A stretch of DNA of 64,000 nt. Origin: Bacteroidetes bacterium 47-18. GTDB taxonomy: Bacteria > Bacteroidota > Bacteroidia > Chitinophagales > Chitinophagaceae. The translations under genes were made by a program, and so were the position numbers. Of this stretch, positions 1 to 8,101 are shown one piece after another. Location of the stretch: positions 31,399 through 95,398 of the forward strand of contig MKSF01000018.1 of assembly GCA_001897155.1 (NCBI GenBank). Direction: 5' to 3'. Below the pieces are notes generated by a model. It saw only the letters and a program-made list of their open reading frames with translations, was not told the DNA's origin and did not search any database. The stretch's first letter is position 1, and each line of letters starts with the position of its first letter.

Positions 1-248
1 GCATCCTATTTTTGAGTAAATGCCCGGGAGCTGGCCGCCCAGGGGCGCCCCGAATAGCCTTACAGCACCGCTTTCATCCGGCATGATACCCGCCAGCATC
101 CTCATAGTGGTCGATTTGCCCGCGCCGTTCGGCCCCAGGAAGCCATAAACAGCTCCCCGCGGTACCCGGATGGAGATATCGTCCAGGGCCTTAAAATTGT
201 TATTATAGCTGTAGCTCAGCTTCTGAATATCTATGATCGTGTCCATAA
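1..248 (-). CDS. ABC transporter ATP-binding protein, N-terminal part (cut by window edge)
   Basis: This reverse-strand gene starts with ATG at 246-248 and runs off the left edge, so only about 82 residues are visible. They show the start of an ABC ATPase: a beta-strand segment, then the Walker A motif GPNGAGKSTT in the usual context (GFLGPNGAGKSTTMRML), followed by the stretch leading towards the Q-loop. In this superfamily the protein binds ATP and powers a membrane permease; ABC-2 exporters have this kind of N-terminus. The permease partner and substrate lie outside the window. It is transcribed divergently from the cytochrome oxidase operon. A GldA-type gliding ABC ATPase is possible, but nothing visible distinguishes it. 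Confidence 0.9.
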
Positions 249-517
249 AGCGCTTCCGTTTAAAACAGGTGTTGAATCTTCAAGATAGTAAAAATACAGT
301 TAAAAAAGCTCTCCTGCCACACCCTATTCGACGAACAGCAGGATTTACGGGATGAACGGGCGTAGCAGGCCCATTGTTCACATCAGCGCTCTAAAGAAAA
401 GCCGGCTAATACATCACCGCATTAACCGAAACTTCTGCATCCTGAGCCCGTATCTTGCATTTTTTTGTCTAACTTCGCAAAATATTAAAACTAACATAAC
501 ATTGCTTTGATCTCATC
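249..517. other. Divergent intergenic region
   Basis: This gap separates the ABC ATPase gene from the heme O synthase operon. It becomes AT-rich close to the + strand gene and has a TAACTTCG at 470-477 that resembles a weak TAnnTTTG -7 box, but no correctly spaced TTG lies upstream. I see no RNA gene or repeat here. Confidence 0.4.
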
Positions 518-1429
518 ATGTTAAGAGAAGGACATATCCATACTGAAACAATAACCTATTCATCCAATAAAATAAAGGATTATTTCCAGCTGGTAAAGCC
601 CAACCTGAGCTTCCTGGTGGTCTTTTCGAGTGTTATAGGCTACCTGCTGGCACCTAACGCCCAATTTGACTGGGCGCAAATCCTGCTGCTCTTCCTGGGC
701 GGCGCCCTTGTTACAAGCGGCGCCAATGTCATCAACCAGATACTGGAGCGTAATTCCGACAAGCTGATGAGGCGGACCGCGGTACGTCCCCTGCCGGACG
801 GACGGATGGCAGTGAGCGAGGCCGTTGTGCTCAGCACAGTCACTTCCCTTGCCGGCTTTGCCATCATGTATTTCGGGTTCAACCCGCTGGCAGCGCTGCT
901 GTCAGTCATCTCCTCCGTAATCTATGGCTTTATATATACGCCCATGAAGCGTATTCACCCGATATGCATCCTCATAGGTGCTATCCCGGGCGCATTGCCG
1001 CCGCTGATCGGCTGGACCGCCGCTACCGGTACCTTATCTGAGGTATCTGATTTCGGCGGATGGTCCCTGTTCCTTATCCAGTTCTTCTGGCAGTTCCCCC
1101 ACCTCTGGGCGATAGCCTGGGTGGGCTATGAAGATTACCAGAAAGCAGGTATCCGTATGCTGCCCTCCCGGGAAGGCAAGACCTCTTTTACCGGTCTGCA
1201 GAGCATGTTCTACAGCATCACCCTGATCCCGCTCGTGCTGATCCCCTATGCACTGGGCATGACAGGCAGGCTGGGTATGTGGCTGTCCGTACTGCTGGGA
1301 TTCCTGTACTTTATGGCCTCCTTCAATTTTTACCTGAAGAATGACAAGGTATCTGCCAAGAAGCTGATGTATGCCTCCTTCATCTATCTCCCTGTAGTAC
1401 TGATCGTATTATTATTTGATAAAATATAA
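518..1429 (+). CDS. ctaB: Protoheme IX farnesyltransferase (heme O synthase)
   Basis: This is an integral membrane prenyltransferase of the UbiA family that adds a farnesyl group to heme B to make heme O, the precursor of the heme A used by cytochrome oxidase. The 303 residues are mostly hydrophobic. They contain the first prenyl-diphosphate/Mg binding motif in the form N73-x3-E77-x3-D81 followed by RRT, and a YTPMKR segment near residue 145 typical of CyoE/CtaB. Length matches the family. It is the first gene of a same-strand run of oxidase genes (subunit III follows after 24 bp), which supports the role. The first acidic residue of the motif is Glu where Asp is usual, a mild variation. Confidence 0.93.
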   Translation: MLREGHIHTETITYSSNKIKDYFQLVKPNLSFLVVFSSVIGYLLAPNAQFDWAQILLLFLGGALVTSGANVINQILERNSDKLMRRTAVRPLPDGRMAVSEAVVLSTVTSLAGFAIMYFGFNPLAALLSVISSVIYGFIYTPMKRIHPICILIGAIPGALPPLIGWTAATGTLSEVSDFGGWSLFLIQFFWQFPHLWAIAWVGYEDYQKAGIRMLPSREGKTSFTGLQSMFYSITLIPLVLIPYALGMTGRLGMWLSVLLGFLYFMASFNFYLKNDKVSAKKLMYASFIYLPVVLIVLLFDKI

Positions 1430-1453
1430 GTTTCAGAAAAATCACACCAGGTT

Positions 1454-2026
1454 ATGTCCCAGACCAATATCCAGACAAGGAAATCACTGAAAATCCACCC
1501 CCAGAAATTCGCTATGTGGATAGCTATCGCTACCATTATCATGATGTTCGGAGGATTCACAAGCGGCTATATCGTACGGCGCTCCCAGGGTATGTGGGAA
1601 GTATTTGAAATGCCCCAGATCTTCATCGCATCCACCATCGCGATCTGCCTGAGCAGCCTGACCATGATATTCGCGCTCCGCAACTACAAAAAAGCGCAAT
1701 TCGGCACCTTCCGTACACTGATGGTGATCACCCTGCTGCTGGGTGTGGCATTTTCCGTCATGCAGCTGGCAGGCTTCAGCGAAATGCACCAGCGGAACCT
1801 GAAGATATCCGGCAACCCGTCCAGCTCCTTTCTGTACATCATCGCGGGCATCCATATCCTGCATATACTCGGCGGTGTCATAACCATAGCGTACCAGCTG
1901 ATCAAGACCAGGAAGAACGAGCTGACGGAAGACAGGATCGTGGGCCTGGAAATATTAAGCACTTACTGGCACTTTGTAGACCTGCTGTGGCTGTACCTTT
2001 ACGTATTCTTTATATTTTTCCGGTAA
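1454..2026 (+). CDS. Cytochrome c oxidase subunit III family protein (short, 190 aa)
   Basis: This is a heme-copper oxidase subunit III-like membrane protein with about five predicted transmembrane helices, the short form found in bacteria. The C-terminal segment YWHFVDLLWLYLY is the family hallmark. Subunit III stabilises the catalytic subunit I and its lipid environment; it carries no redox metal. It lies 24 bp after ctaB and is followed by a longer subunit III gene, the doubled arrangement commonly seen in Bacteroidota oxidase operons. Whether the two paralogues form one complex or act alternatively cannot be read from sequence. Confidence 0.85.
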   Translation: MSQTNIQTRKSLKIHPQKFAMWIAIATIIMMFGGFTSGYIVRRSQGMWEVFEMPQIFIASTIAICLSSLTMIFALRNYKKAQFGTFRTLMVITLLLGVAFSVMQLAGFSEMHQRNLKISGNPSSSFLYIIAGIHILHILGGVITIAYQLIKTRKNELTEDRIVGLEILSTYWHFVDLLWLYLYVFFIFFR

Positions 2027-2180
2027 GAAGGCAGCAGCCCGGGATTTTACATTTATTATTGTAATAAAAATGTAAAATTTTTTTGCGCTAATTCTTCCTA
2101 TAATAAATGTATTGATGTAATTTGCACCCTTGAAAATAAATTTTAACTTACCCTAAGCTGAATTTAAATTATCAGAATTT

Positions 2181-2918
2181 ATGCATCCTACTGCTACTGC
2201 TAACACATCCAGGTGGAATGGAGGTCAGTCCCCGTTTAATCTGAGCTATGGAAAGATCATGATGTGGTTTTTCTTATTTACAGATGCCCTGACATTTGGC
2301 GCTTTACTGATCTCTAACGGTACCAAAAGATTTTTCTCAGAAGTCTGGCCGAATGCCAACTATGTATTCAGGTCCTACCCTTTCGGAGGTGATACCAACG
2401 CCCCTCTGGTGTTTGTGAGTTTTATGACCTTTGTGCTGATCATATCTTCCGTAACCATGGTGCTTGCAGTACATTCCGGACATTATATGGATAAAAAGGG
2501 TGTGACCAAGTGGCTGCTGTGGACCATCGTAGGCGGTGTGATCTTCCTGGCTTCCCAGTGCTGGGAGTGGGTGCACCTGAACCACGAAGGCGCCTGGTGG
2601 GGCTCTTTCCTGGATCCCAATACCGTAACCAAAGAGCACCTCGCCCAGTTCTATAAACCCGGCGACCTCGATAATGTTTCACTGGAAGCGGCGCTGGCGT
2701 CCACTACCAACTTCTTCAACTTCTTCTTTACCATTACCGGCTTCCACGGCGTGCACGTATTATCCGGCGTGGTATTCAATATTATGATCCTGATCAATAC
2801 CGTGAACGGCGTATATGAAAGAAGAGGCCATTATGAAATGGTGGAAAAAACAGGTTTATACTGGCACTTTGTGGATCTGGTATGGGTATTCGTATTCACC
2901 GTATTCTACCTGGTTTAA
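2181..2918 (+). CDS. Cytochrome c oxidase subunit III (245 aa)
   Basis: This is the second and longer subunit III of the heme-copper oxidase. It has an N-terminal amphipathic/TM start, several hydrophobic helices, an internal ETCHG-like region replaced by FTITGFHGVHVLSG (the family's conserved FHG-HV helix), and the C-terminal YWHFVDLVWVFVF signature. It is separated from the shorter paralogue by about 150 AT-rich bases, so it may have its own promoter, and is followed 67 bp later by subunit IV. Inner membrane; structural subunit of the aa3/caa3-type terminal oxidase. The catalytic subunits I and II are not in the window. Confidence 0.9.
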   Translation: MHPTATANTSRWNGGQSPFNLSYGKIMMWFFLFTDALTFGALLISNGTKRFFSEVWPNANYVFRSYPFGGDTNAPLVFVSFMTFVLIISSVTMVLAVHSGHYMDKKGVTKWLLWTIVGGVIFLASQCWEWVHLNHEGAWWGSFLDPNTVTKEHLAQFYKPGDLDNVSLEAALASTTNFFNFFFTITGFHGVHVLSGVVFNIMILINTVNGVYERRGHYEMVEKTGLYWHFVDLVWVFVFTVFYLV

Positions 2919-2985
2919 TCCGTAAAATTATTTTCCACAGACATATACTAACATCATTTCAAGACATTATAAAATCATTTCACAA

Positions 2986-3450
2986 ATGGGACATCATAAT
3001 CACGATACGCACCACGATGAGCTGTTTTATTACGAAGGTGACCAATCCAAATTATATTCCGGCCTGCTGAACCACCATGCGCACGAAGGCGTGGAATCCG
3101 CAGGCAGCAAAGCCAAGATCAAAAAGATATGGCTGATCACCCTGTACCTGTCCATTATCACGCTGATAGAGCTGGCAGGCGGCTTCTATGAATATTATAA
3201 TGAAGGTACCAACCGCGTAATTATGATCAGCTTCTTCTTCATCTTCACCCTGCTGAAAGCCTACCTGATCGTTAAGGTATTCATGCACCTGGGAGACGAA
3301 GTGAGGGCATTTATCAATACGGTCATTATCCCGCTGCTGATATTCGTATGGTTTATCATCGCGTTCCTTGCAGATGCCGACCACTCTTTACATATGAACA
3401 CTTCCTTCTGGCAACAGATGAAAGATGCCGCTACAGGAATCATCAAATAA
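2986..3450 (+). CDS. Cytochrome c oxidase subunit IV family protein
   Basis: The 154-residue protein has a His-rich hydrophilic N-terminus of about 45 residues (HHNHDTHHDE and HHAHEG clusters), then three transmembrane helices with the KAYLIVKVFMHLGDE segment characteristic of the prokaryotic subunit IV family (COX4_pro). This small subunit contributes to oxidase assembly and stability. It lies in the operon between subunit III and the SCO copper chaperone. The His clusters could bind metal, but that is inference; the family does not need them. Confidence 0.85.
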   Translation: MGHHNHDTHHDELFYYEGDQSKLYSGLLNHHAHEGVESAGSKAKIKKIWLITLYLSIITLIELAGGFYEYYNEGTNRVIMISFFFIFTLLKAYLIVKVFMHLGDEVRAFINTVIIPLLIFVWFIIAFLADADHSLHMNTSFWQQMKDAATGIIK

Positions 3451-3464
3451 TAAAAACTTGCGAA

Positions 3465-4157
3465 ATGGCTGTTTCAAAAAGAAAAGGCACATTTTTAGGA
3501 CTCTTGATAGCGGCAATTCTGCCGCTATCTTTGTATTTAATGATGCGCGCCGTCAATGACGGGAATATTAAGATCCCCAGGTACTACCGTATAGACGGCA
3601 TTGAAGCCGTTCAGAAAGACGGCAAGACCTATAACGATACTATCTTCCACCAGGTGGCAGACCTGGAGCTGACCAACCAGCTTGGAGAAAAGGTCTCCCT
3701 GAACAAGACCCTGCAGGGCAAGGTGCTCGCTATCAATTTCATGTTCACCACCTGCCAGACCGTCTGCCCCCGGATCACCAGGGAGGTCAGCAAGATCCAG
3801 AAAGCGTATGAAAAGAAAAACCCGGACTGGGTGCAGTTCATTTCCATCACGATAGACCCTGACAGGGACAGCGTGGCAGCGCTGAGGGTATATGCCGATA
3901 ATTATAAGGCCAACCACGACAGGTGGTATTTCTTAACCGGAAGTAAAGACGCTATCTTTCATTATGCCAAAGAAGAATTAGGTGTAGTATTGCAGGAATA
4001 CGGAGGGGCTGAAGGTACCGTGCATTCAGAGAATATCATACTGCTGGATAAAGACCGTTACATACGGGGATATTATAACGCGTCCGAGCCCGCGGAAGTG
4101 GCCAAGTGCGCACAGGATATCGCGGTGCTGCAGCTGGAGAAAAAACGTAAAAAATAG
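3465..4157 (+). CDS. SCO1/SenC family copper chaperone
   Basis: This is a membrane-anchored thioredoxin-fold protein that delivers copper to the CuA site of cytochrome oxidase subunit II. With the start at 3465 it has 230 residues: an N-terminal signal anchor at about 8-28, then the SCO domain with the copper-binding C97-x3-C101 (motif FTTCQTVCPR) and the distal histidine H187 (EGTVHSEN). An in-frame extension back to 3348 exists but would overlap subunit IV extensively and lacks family resemblance, so I prefer 3465, 14 bp after the subunit IV stop. All copper ligands are present, consistent with an active chaperone in this oxidase operon. Confidence 0.92.
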   Translation: MAVSKRKGTFLGLLIAAILPLSLYLMMRAVNDGNIKIPRYYRIDGIEAVQKDGKTYNDTIFHQVADLELTNQLGEKVSLNKTLQGKVLAINFMFTTCQTVCPRITREVSKIQKAYEKKNPDWVQFISITIDPDRDSVAALRVYADNYKANHDRWYFLTGSKDAIFHYAKEELGVVLQEYGGAEGTVHSENIILLDKDRYIRGYYNASEPAEVAKCAQDIAVLQLEKKRKK

Positions 4158-4165
4158 CCGATCAT

Positions 4166-4711
4166 ATGTCATTACAACCCATGATTAAGCCGAACGACAG
4201 GCTTGCCAGGATCATAATAACCGTATTGTCAGTAGTAGTCTTCGCGGTAGTGGTCGCGCTGGACCGTATGCCTCCCCTGGAGTTTCCCTTCGACTTTGAT
4301 GTGCACTACCTGGCTATGGGCGTAGGCATCATCAATACCCTGGTGGCCGCATTATTGCTGGCAGGTTTGCAGACAGCCCGCAAAGGGAATTTTATCCTGC
4401 ACAAAAGGATCATGTTCACCGCTATTATCCTGTCTATCCTGTTCCTGGTATTCTATATAGGGCATCACCTGTTTGCAGGCAGCACCAAATATGGCGGAGA
4501 GGGCGTGATGCGTTATATATACTATACCCTGCTGATCACGCATATCTTTTTGGCAGCCATTGTACTGCCTTTTATCCTGTTCACAGCGTACAGGGCCATA
4601 ACCGGCGAATACGGCAGGCATAAAAAGAACGCCAGGCTCACCTGGCCGATATGGTTTTACGTGGCAGTATCGGGCGTGATAGTGTATTTAATGATAAAAC
4701 CCTATTATTAA
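4166..4711 (+). CDS. DUF420 family membrane protein (CtaM/YozB-like)
   Basis: The protein has 181 residues with about five hydrophobic helices and conserved histidines in helices (LHKRIMF, YIGHHLF, ITHIFLA), the pattern of DUF420. Members of this family, CtaM/YozB of Firmicutes, are linked to terminal oxidase assembly or function. The position, 8 bp after the SCO gene, supports the same role here. The histidines could be heme or metal ligands, but that is not established by the sequence. I am confident of the family and less so of the function. Confidence 0.8.
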   Translation: MSLQPMIKPNDRLARIIITVLSVVVFAVVVALDRMPPLEFPFDFDVHYLAMGVGIINTLVAALLLAGLQTARKGNFILHKRIMFTAIILSILFLVFYIGHHLFAGSTKYGGEGVMRYIYYTLLITHIFLAAIVLPFILFTAYRAITGEYGRHKKNARLTWPIWFYVAVSGVIVYLMIKPYY

Positions 4712-4721
4712 TTTACAGACA

Positions 4722-5594
4722 ATGAGAAAGAATCAGATCATACTGGTAGCGATAGCCGTAGTCGCAGGAACGGCGCTGTACCTGTTCGGCAATACCATAA
4801 AGCCTAAAACCGGCCAGGCAGCGGATCAGCATAACCACGCGGAAGCCCCGATGGCCGGCCCGATGATGGGCGGGCTGGAGGATATTACACCTGCCGACAT
4901 TAACAGCCTGACGGCAGCGGCCAAAAAGAAGCTGAAGCCGGAAACCCTGGCCAACCTCGAAGCGCTGGAACGGCAACTGGCAAAGGCCCGTACCGATGCG
5001 GAAAGGACAGAGGCATACGACCTCGTAGGCAGATTCTGGCACGATCAGAAAAACAGATTATTCGCCGCATATTATGTTGGCCAGTCAGGATTGTTAGATA
5101 ATTCAGAAAAAAAGCTTACATTTGCATCCCATTTGCTGGCGGAAGATATCAACAAGGAAAATGATCCTTCTGTCAGGAAGCTGATGTTCGATGTGGCGGA
5201 CGCCTGTTACCAGCAGCTGATGCGCGTTAATCCCGCGGATGAGGATGTGGCCATAGATCATAAATTACTGATCATAGAAGGTGCAGGGAATGTGATGCAG
5301 GGCGTGGTCATGCTGCGCGACTGGTCGGATAAGCACCCTGAAAACAAAAGGGCGCACCTGATACTGGGAAGCATGTCCATTCAGTCACAGCAGTTCGAGA
5401 AAGCCCTGGAAAGAGCCGATAAGGTGCTGGCGCTTGACCGTAAGAACCTGGAAGCCTACTTATTAAAATCACAGGCTTACCAGCTTATGGGACAAAAAGA
5501 TAAGGCTATCGCCGTTTTGAATGAAGCCAAGGAGATGATGAACAATCCTGATTTTTCAAAAGATGTGGACGCATTTATCGAACAAATGAAATAG
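4722..5594 (+). CDS. Membrane-anchored TPR protein at the end of the oxidase operon
   Basis: The protein has 290 residues: an N-terminal signal anchor (IILVAIAVVAGTALYLF), a Met/Pro/His-rich stretch (HNHAEAPMAGPMMGG), a charged helical section, and from about residue 190 two or three tetratricopeptide repeats (for example AHLILGSMSIQSQQFEKALE and LEAYLLKSQAYQLMGQKDKA). It starts 10 bp after the DUF420 gene. TPR scaffolds at this place are often assembly factors; a role in cytochrome c or oxidase maturation is inference from position. The Met/His-rich linker resembles periplasmic copper-binding segments, a weak hint. Confidence 0.7.
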   Translation: MRKNQIILVAIAVVAGTALYLFGNTIKPKTGQAADQHNHAEAPMAGPMMGGLEDITPADINSLTAAAKKKLKPETLANLEALERQLAKARTDAERTEAYDLVGRFWHDQKNRLFAAYYVGQSGLLDNSEKKLTFASHLLAEDINKENDPSVRKLMFDVADACYQQLMRVNPADEDVAIDHKLLIIEGAGNVMQGVVMLRDWSDKHPENKRAHLILGSMSIQSQQFEKALERADKVLALDRKNLEAYLLKSQAYQLMGQKDKAIAVLNEAKEMMNNPDFSKDVDAFIEQMK

Positions 5595-5636
5595 CAGAAA
5601 ATAAATTTTTAATAACTTAAATTAAATTGTTGAATT

Positions 5637-5729
5637 ATGCCAAGTGGTAAAAAAAGAAAACGTCATAAAATTGCGACCCACAAACGTAAAAAGCGTTTAA
5701 GAAAGAATCGTCATAAAAAGAAGAAATAA
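5637..5729 (+). CDS. 30-residue basic AURKAIP1/COX24-domain (mS38-like) protein
   Basis: This tiny ORF encodes 30 residues, about two thirds Lys/Arg/His, beginning MPSGKKRKRHK and ending KKKK. The sequence matches the short basic proteins annotated in Bacteroidota as AURKAIP1/COX24-domain proteins, related to the mitochondrial small-subunit ribosomal protein mS38; the mycobacterial bS22 is a comparable case. The likely role is binding rRNA in the ribosome. It sits 42 bp after the TPR gene and is followed by a strong hairpin terminator. The start is unambiguous, with no alternative ATG. Ribosome association is inferred from family, not shown here. Confidence 0.8.
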   Translation: MPSGKKRKRHKIATHKRKKRLRKNRHKKKK

Positions 5730-5777
5730 GTAACTGACAAACGTTTAGGTACTAACTGTCTTTTTAAGGTATATTTT

Positions 5778-5812
5778 AAACTTACTAGCCTTCTAAAAGG
5801 GTTAGTAAGTTT
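5778..5812 (+). terminator. Hairpin terminator after the COX24-like gene
   Basis: A 13-bp stem with one G-T pair (AAACTTACTAGCC with GGTTAGTAAGTTT) encloses a loop of about nine bases. It lies 50 bp after the stop codon and separates the oxidase/COX24 unit from the RNase gene. The T-run after it is short. Confidence 0.65.
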
Positions 5813-5898
5813 TCTACATTGTATGTGCATATACCGATACAGGATATACCCGGAAAACTTAAGAATCAACATTACAAACAGACGAAATCAGATTATCT

Positions 5899-7455
5899 AT
5901 GAGTAAAGAAATGATAATCAATTCGTTGTCAAGTGGGGTTGAAATTGCTTTGTTAGAAAATAAAAAACTTGTAGAACTGCATTACGAGCAAAGTAATGCG
6001 GAATTTGAAGTTGGCGATTTGTATCTGGGCAAGGTTAAGAAACTGATGCCCGATTTGAATGCGGCTTTCGTAGATGTGGGATTTGAAAAAGATGCTTTCC
6101 TGCATTATACGGACCTGAGCCCTTACATAAGATCTTTGATAAAGTTTACTAAAACAGCAGTCAATACTTCCGCTGAAGAACGATTTGATTTTTCGAAATT
6201 CCGCATTGAACCGGAAATTCTTAAAACAGGGAAAATTTCGGATGTGCTGCAAAACAAACCGGAAATACTGGTTCAGATACTGAAAGAACCGATATCTTCC
6301 AAAGGCCCCAGGCTCAGCTGCGAGCTGTCGCTGCCGGGAAGGTTTGTAGTGCTTACACCCTTTAATAATTTTGTGACCGTTTCAAGAAAGATCCATTCCG
6401 GAGAAGAAAGGAAAAGGCTGCTCAAAATAGTGGAAAGCGTAAAACCCAAGAATTTCGGGATCATCATACGCACAGCGGCTGAAGGGAAAAATACGGCGGA
6501 ATTGCACGCCGATGTCCTGGAGCTTGCCGGTACCTGGAAGACCATCCAGAAGAACCTGAAGCAGGCCAAAGCCCCGCAACGCATTTTGAGCGAGCAGACA
6601 AAAACAACGTCCATACTGAGGGACCTGCTCAACGAAAGTTTCCAGAGCATTATTGTCAATGACAAAAAGCTGGAGGGCATCACACGGGAATATATTACCA
6701 AGATCGCCCCGGAAAAGGAAAACATCGTAGAGTATTACAGTCATCATCAGTCCATGTTTGACCATTACGGCATCACCAAGCAGGTGAAAGCTTCCTTCGG
6801 GAAGACCGTTAATATGAGCAGCGGTGCTTACCTCATTATCGAGCATACCGAAGCCATGCATGTGATAGATGTGAACAGTGGTACGAGAATTACCAACGGA
6901 GAACAGGAAGCGAGCGCCCTGAAAACCAACCTGGAAGCTGCAGAGGAAATTGCCAGGCAGCTGCGATTAAGAGACCTGGGCGGCATCATACTGATCGACT
7001 TCATCGATATGAAGCTGCCGGATAATAAGAAGGCGCTCTATGACGCCATGACCAGGCTGATGGTAAGCGACCGGGCCAGGCATACCATACTGCCGCTGTC
7101 CAAATTCGGGCTGATGCAGATCACAAGGCAACGCCTGAGACCGGAAATCTCTATCAATACCACAGAAGTATGCCCGTCCTGTAAAGGAACCGGCAAAGTG
7201 GGCCCGACGCTGCTGCTGACGGAAGAAGTGGAAAAAGACTTCATCTATCTGCTGCACCAGGGACACAGAAAATTAGTCATCAAATGCCACCCTATGCTCA
7301 GGGCATTTCTGAAAGAGAAAGGATTCTGGAGATCATTACAATGGAAATGGTATAGGAAACACGGGAGCTGGTTAGATATAGAAACGGACAACAATTACCA
7401 TTTAATCGAATATCATTTTTATGATAAGAAAACTGATGAAATGATTAAGATCTAG
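5899..7455 (+). CDS. rng: Ribonuclease E/G family endoribonuclease
   Basis: This is an endoribonuclease that cleaves single-stranded, AU-rich RNA during rRNA maturation and mRNA decay. The 518 residues contain an S1 RNA-binding domain at about 37-130 (GDLYLGKV...AAFVDVGFEKDAF), the 5'-sensor/RNase H-like region, and the catalytic DNase I-like domain with the Mg ligands D324 (DVNSG) and D367 (ILIDFIDM). C425 and C428 (CPSCKGTG) form the zinc link. Length is typical of RNase G; the long C-terminal scaffold of RNase E is absent. It ends in a clear terminator. All catalytic residues are present. Confidence 0.95.
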   Translation: MSKEMIINSLSSGVEIALLENKKLVELHYEQSNAEFEVGDLYLGKVKKLMPDLNAAFVDVGFEKDAFLHYTDLSPYIRSLIKFTKTAVNTSAEERFDFSKFRIEPEILKTGKISDVLQNKPEILVQILKEPISSKGPRLSCELSLPGRFVVLTPFNNFVTVSRKIHSGEERKRLLKIVESVKPKNFGIIIRTAAEGKNTAELHADVLELAGTWKTIQKNLKQAKAPQRILSEQTKTTSILRDLLNESFQSIIVNDKKLEGITREYITKIAPEKENIVEYYSHHQSMFDHYGITKQVKASFGKTVNMSSGAYLIIEHTEAMHVIDVNSGTRITNGEQEASALKTNLEAAEEIARQLRLRDLGGIILIDFIDMKLPDNKKALYDAMTRLMVSDRARHTILPLSKFGLMQITRQRLRPEISINTTEVCPSCKGTGKVGPTLLLTEEVEKDFIYLLHQGHRKLVIKCHPMLRAFLKEKGFWRSLQWKWYRKHGSWLDIETDNNYHLIEYHFYDKKTDEMIKI

Positions 7456-7494
7456 CAATAATCTTAAAATAGTGTTCACAGCAAAAGAAATTGC

Positions 7495-7522
7495 AAAGGC
7501 CGCAACCCTGGTTGCGGTCTTT
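7495..7522 (+). terminator. Rho-independent terminator of the RNase E/G gene
   Basis: A 13-bp stem (AAAGGCCGCAACC with GGTTGCGGTCTTT, one G-T pair) with a very short loop is followed by TATTTTT. It lies 40 bp after the stop. Confidence 0.85.
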
Positions 7523-7528
7523 ATTTTT

Positions 7529-7592
7529 AGTGACTACCTGCTTCCTGGCAACAACCTTTAATGGCTTTATTTCCTGTATATAAATAGCCAGT
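7529..7592. repeat. Short copy (D) of the MITE-like intergenic repeat
   Basis: This 64-bp copy keeps only the two ends of the family: the left end TGACTACCTGCTTCCTGGCAA and the right end with GGCTTTATTTCCTGTATATA, with essentially no interior. Compared with copies at 12674 and 25794, about 120 bp of interior are missing. It lies directly after the RNase terminator. Confidence 0.6.
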
Positions 7593-7682
7593 TTATTTTT
7601 TGCCCGCGCCCTTATTTTATCCGCAGCCCAGGCCCCTGTATCTTTACCATATCCCCTGCCTGATAATTTTTTCATTTCCCGG

Positions 7683-7714
7683 TTGCTTATTTTACATTTT
7701 TTTAAATATTTTTG
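7683..7714 (+). promoter_or_regulatory. Predicted Bacteroidota-type promoter of the Kunitz-like lipoprotein
   Basis: TTG at 7683-7685 and TATTTTTG at 7707-7714 are 21 bp apart, which fits the TTG-N17-21-TAnnTTTG form recognised by the primary sigma factor of this phylum. Start of transcription would be about 7721, 16 bases before the ATG. Confidence 0.6.
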
Positions 7715-7736
7715 ATCCGAATTAAACATAGCGTGT

Positions 7737-7994
7737 ATGAAAAAAATAGTACTGTTCGTTGCAGCAGCAGGCACACTGGCTTTCGGGGCGACATCCTGCT
7801 CCAAGACCTGTGAGGCATTTACCAACCAGAAATGCAAAGACCGCGTACCTACCAAAGAAGCCTGCCAGGCACAATATAAACGATGGTTTTACAACCAGCA
7901 GGAGGACAAATGCCGGCTGGTGGAATATACAGGCTGTTCCGATAAAGGATTCGTATCTGAAGCGGACTGCAATAACTGTAAATGTAACAAATAA
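7737..7994 (+). CDS. Small Cys-rich lipoprotein with Kunitz/BPTI-like domain
   Basis: The protein has 85 residues with a lipoprotein signal ending in GATSC (lipid cysteine C21). The mature part has eight further cysteines. From C43 the sequence follows bovine pancreatic trypsin inhibitor closely in spacing: C43-x5-RWFYN, C59 seven after the Tyr, YTGC at C67 eight later, then F72 and C78 with a two-residue gap, and C81/C83. C33 would match the first Kunitz cysteine. The residue in the P1 position, right after C43, is Gln44 rather than Lys/Arg, so trypsin inhibition is doubtful. The domain call is inference from spacing and the RWFYN/YTGC landmarks. Likely exposed in the periplasm or on the outer membrane. 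Confidence 0.7.
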   Translation: MKKIVLFVAAAGTLAFGATSCSKTCEAFTNQKCKDRVPTKEACQAQYKRWFYNQQEDKCRLVEYTGCSDKGFVSEADCNNCKCNK

Positions 7995-8101
7995 GCAAGC
8001 CTGCTACGATATATCAAAGCCACACCCTACGCAAGCCGTAAAGTGTGGCTTTTCATACGTATATGCCTTAGCCCGCGGCAATATACCGGACCCGGTACCG
8101 G

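Noticed and set aside
455..477. TTG and TAACTTCG upstream of ctaB as a promoter
   Set aside because: The spacing is only 12 bp, well short of 17-21, and the -7 box has one mismatch.
7445..7855. 136-residue reverse frame across the gap before the Kunitz-like gene
   Set aside because: It crosses a terminator, a repeat copy and the promoter of the lipoprotein, and has no resemblance to a protein family.
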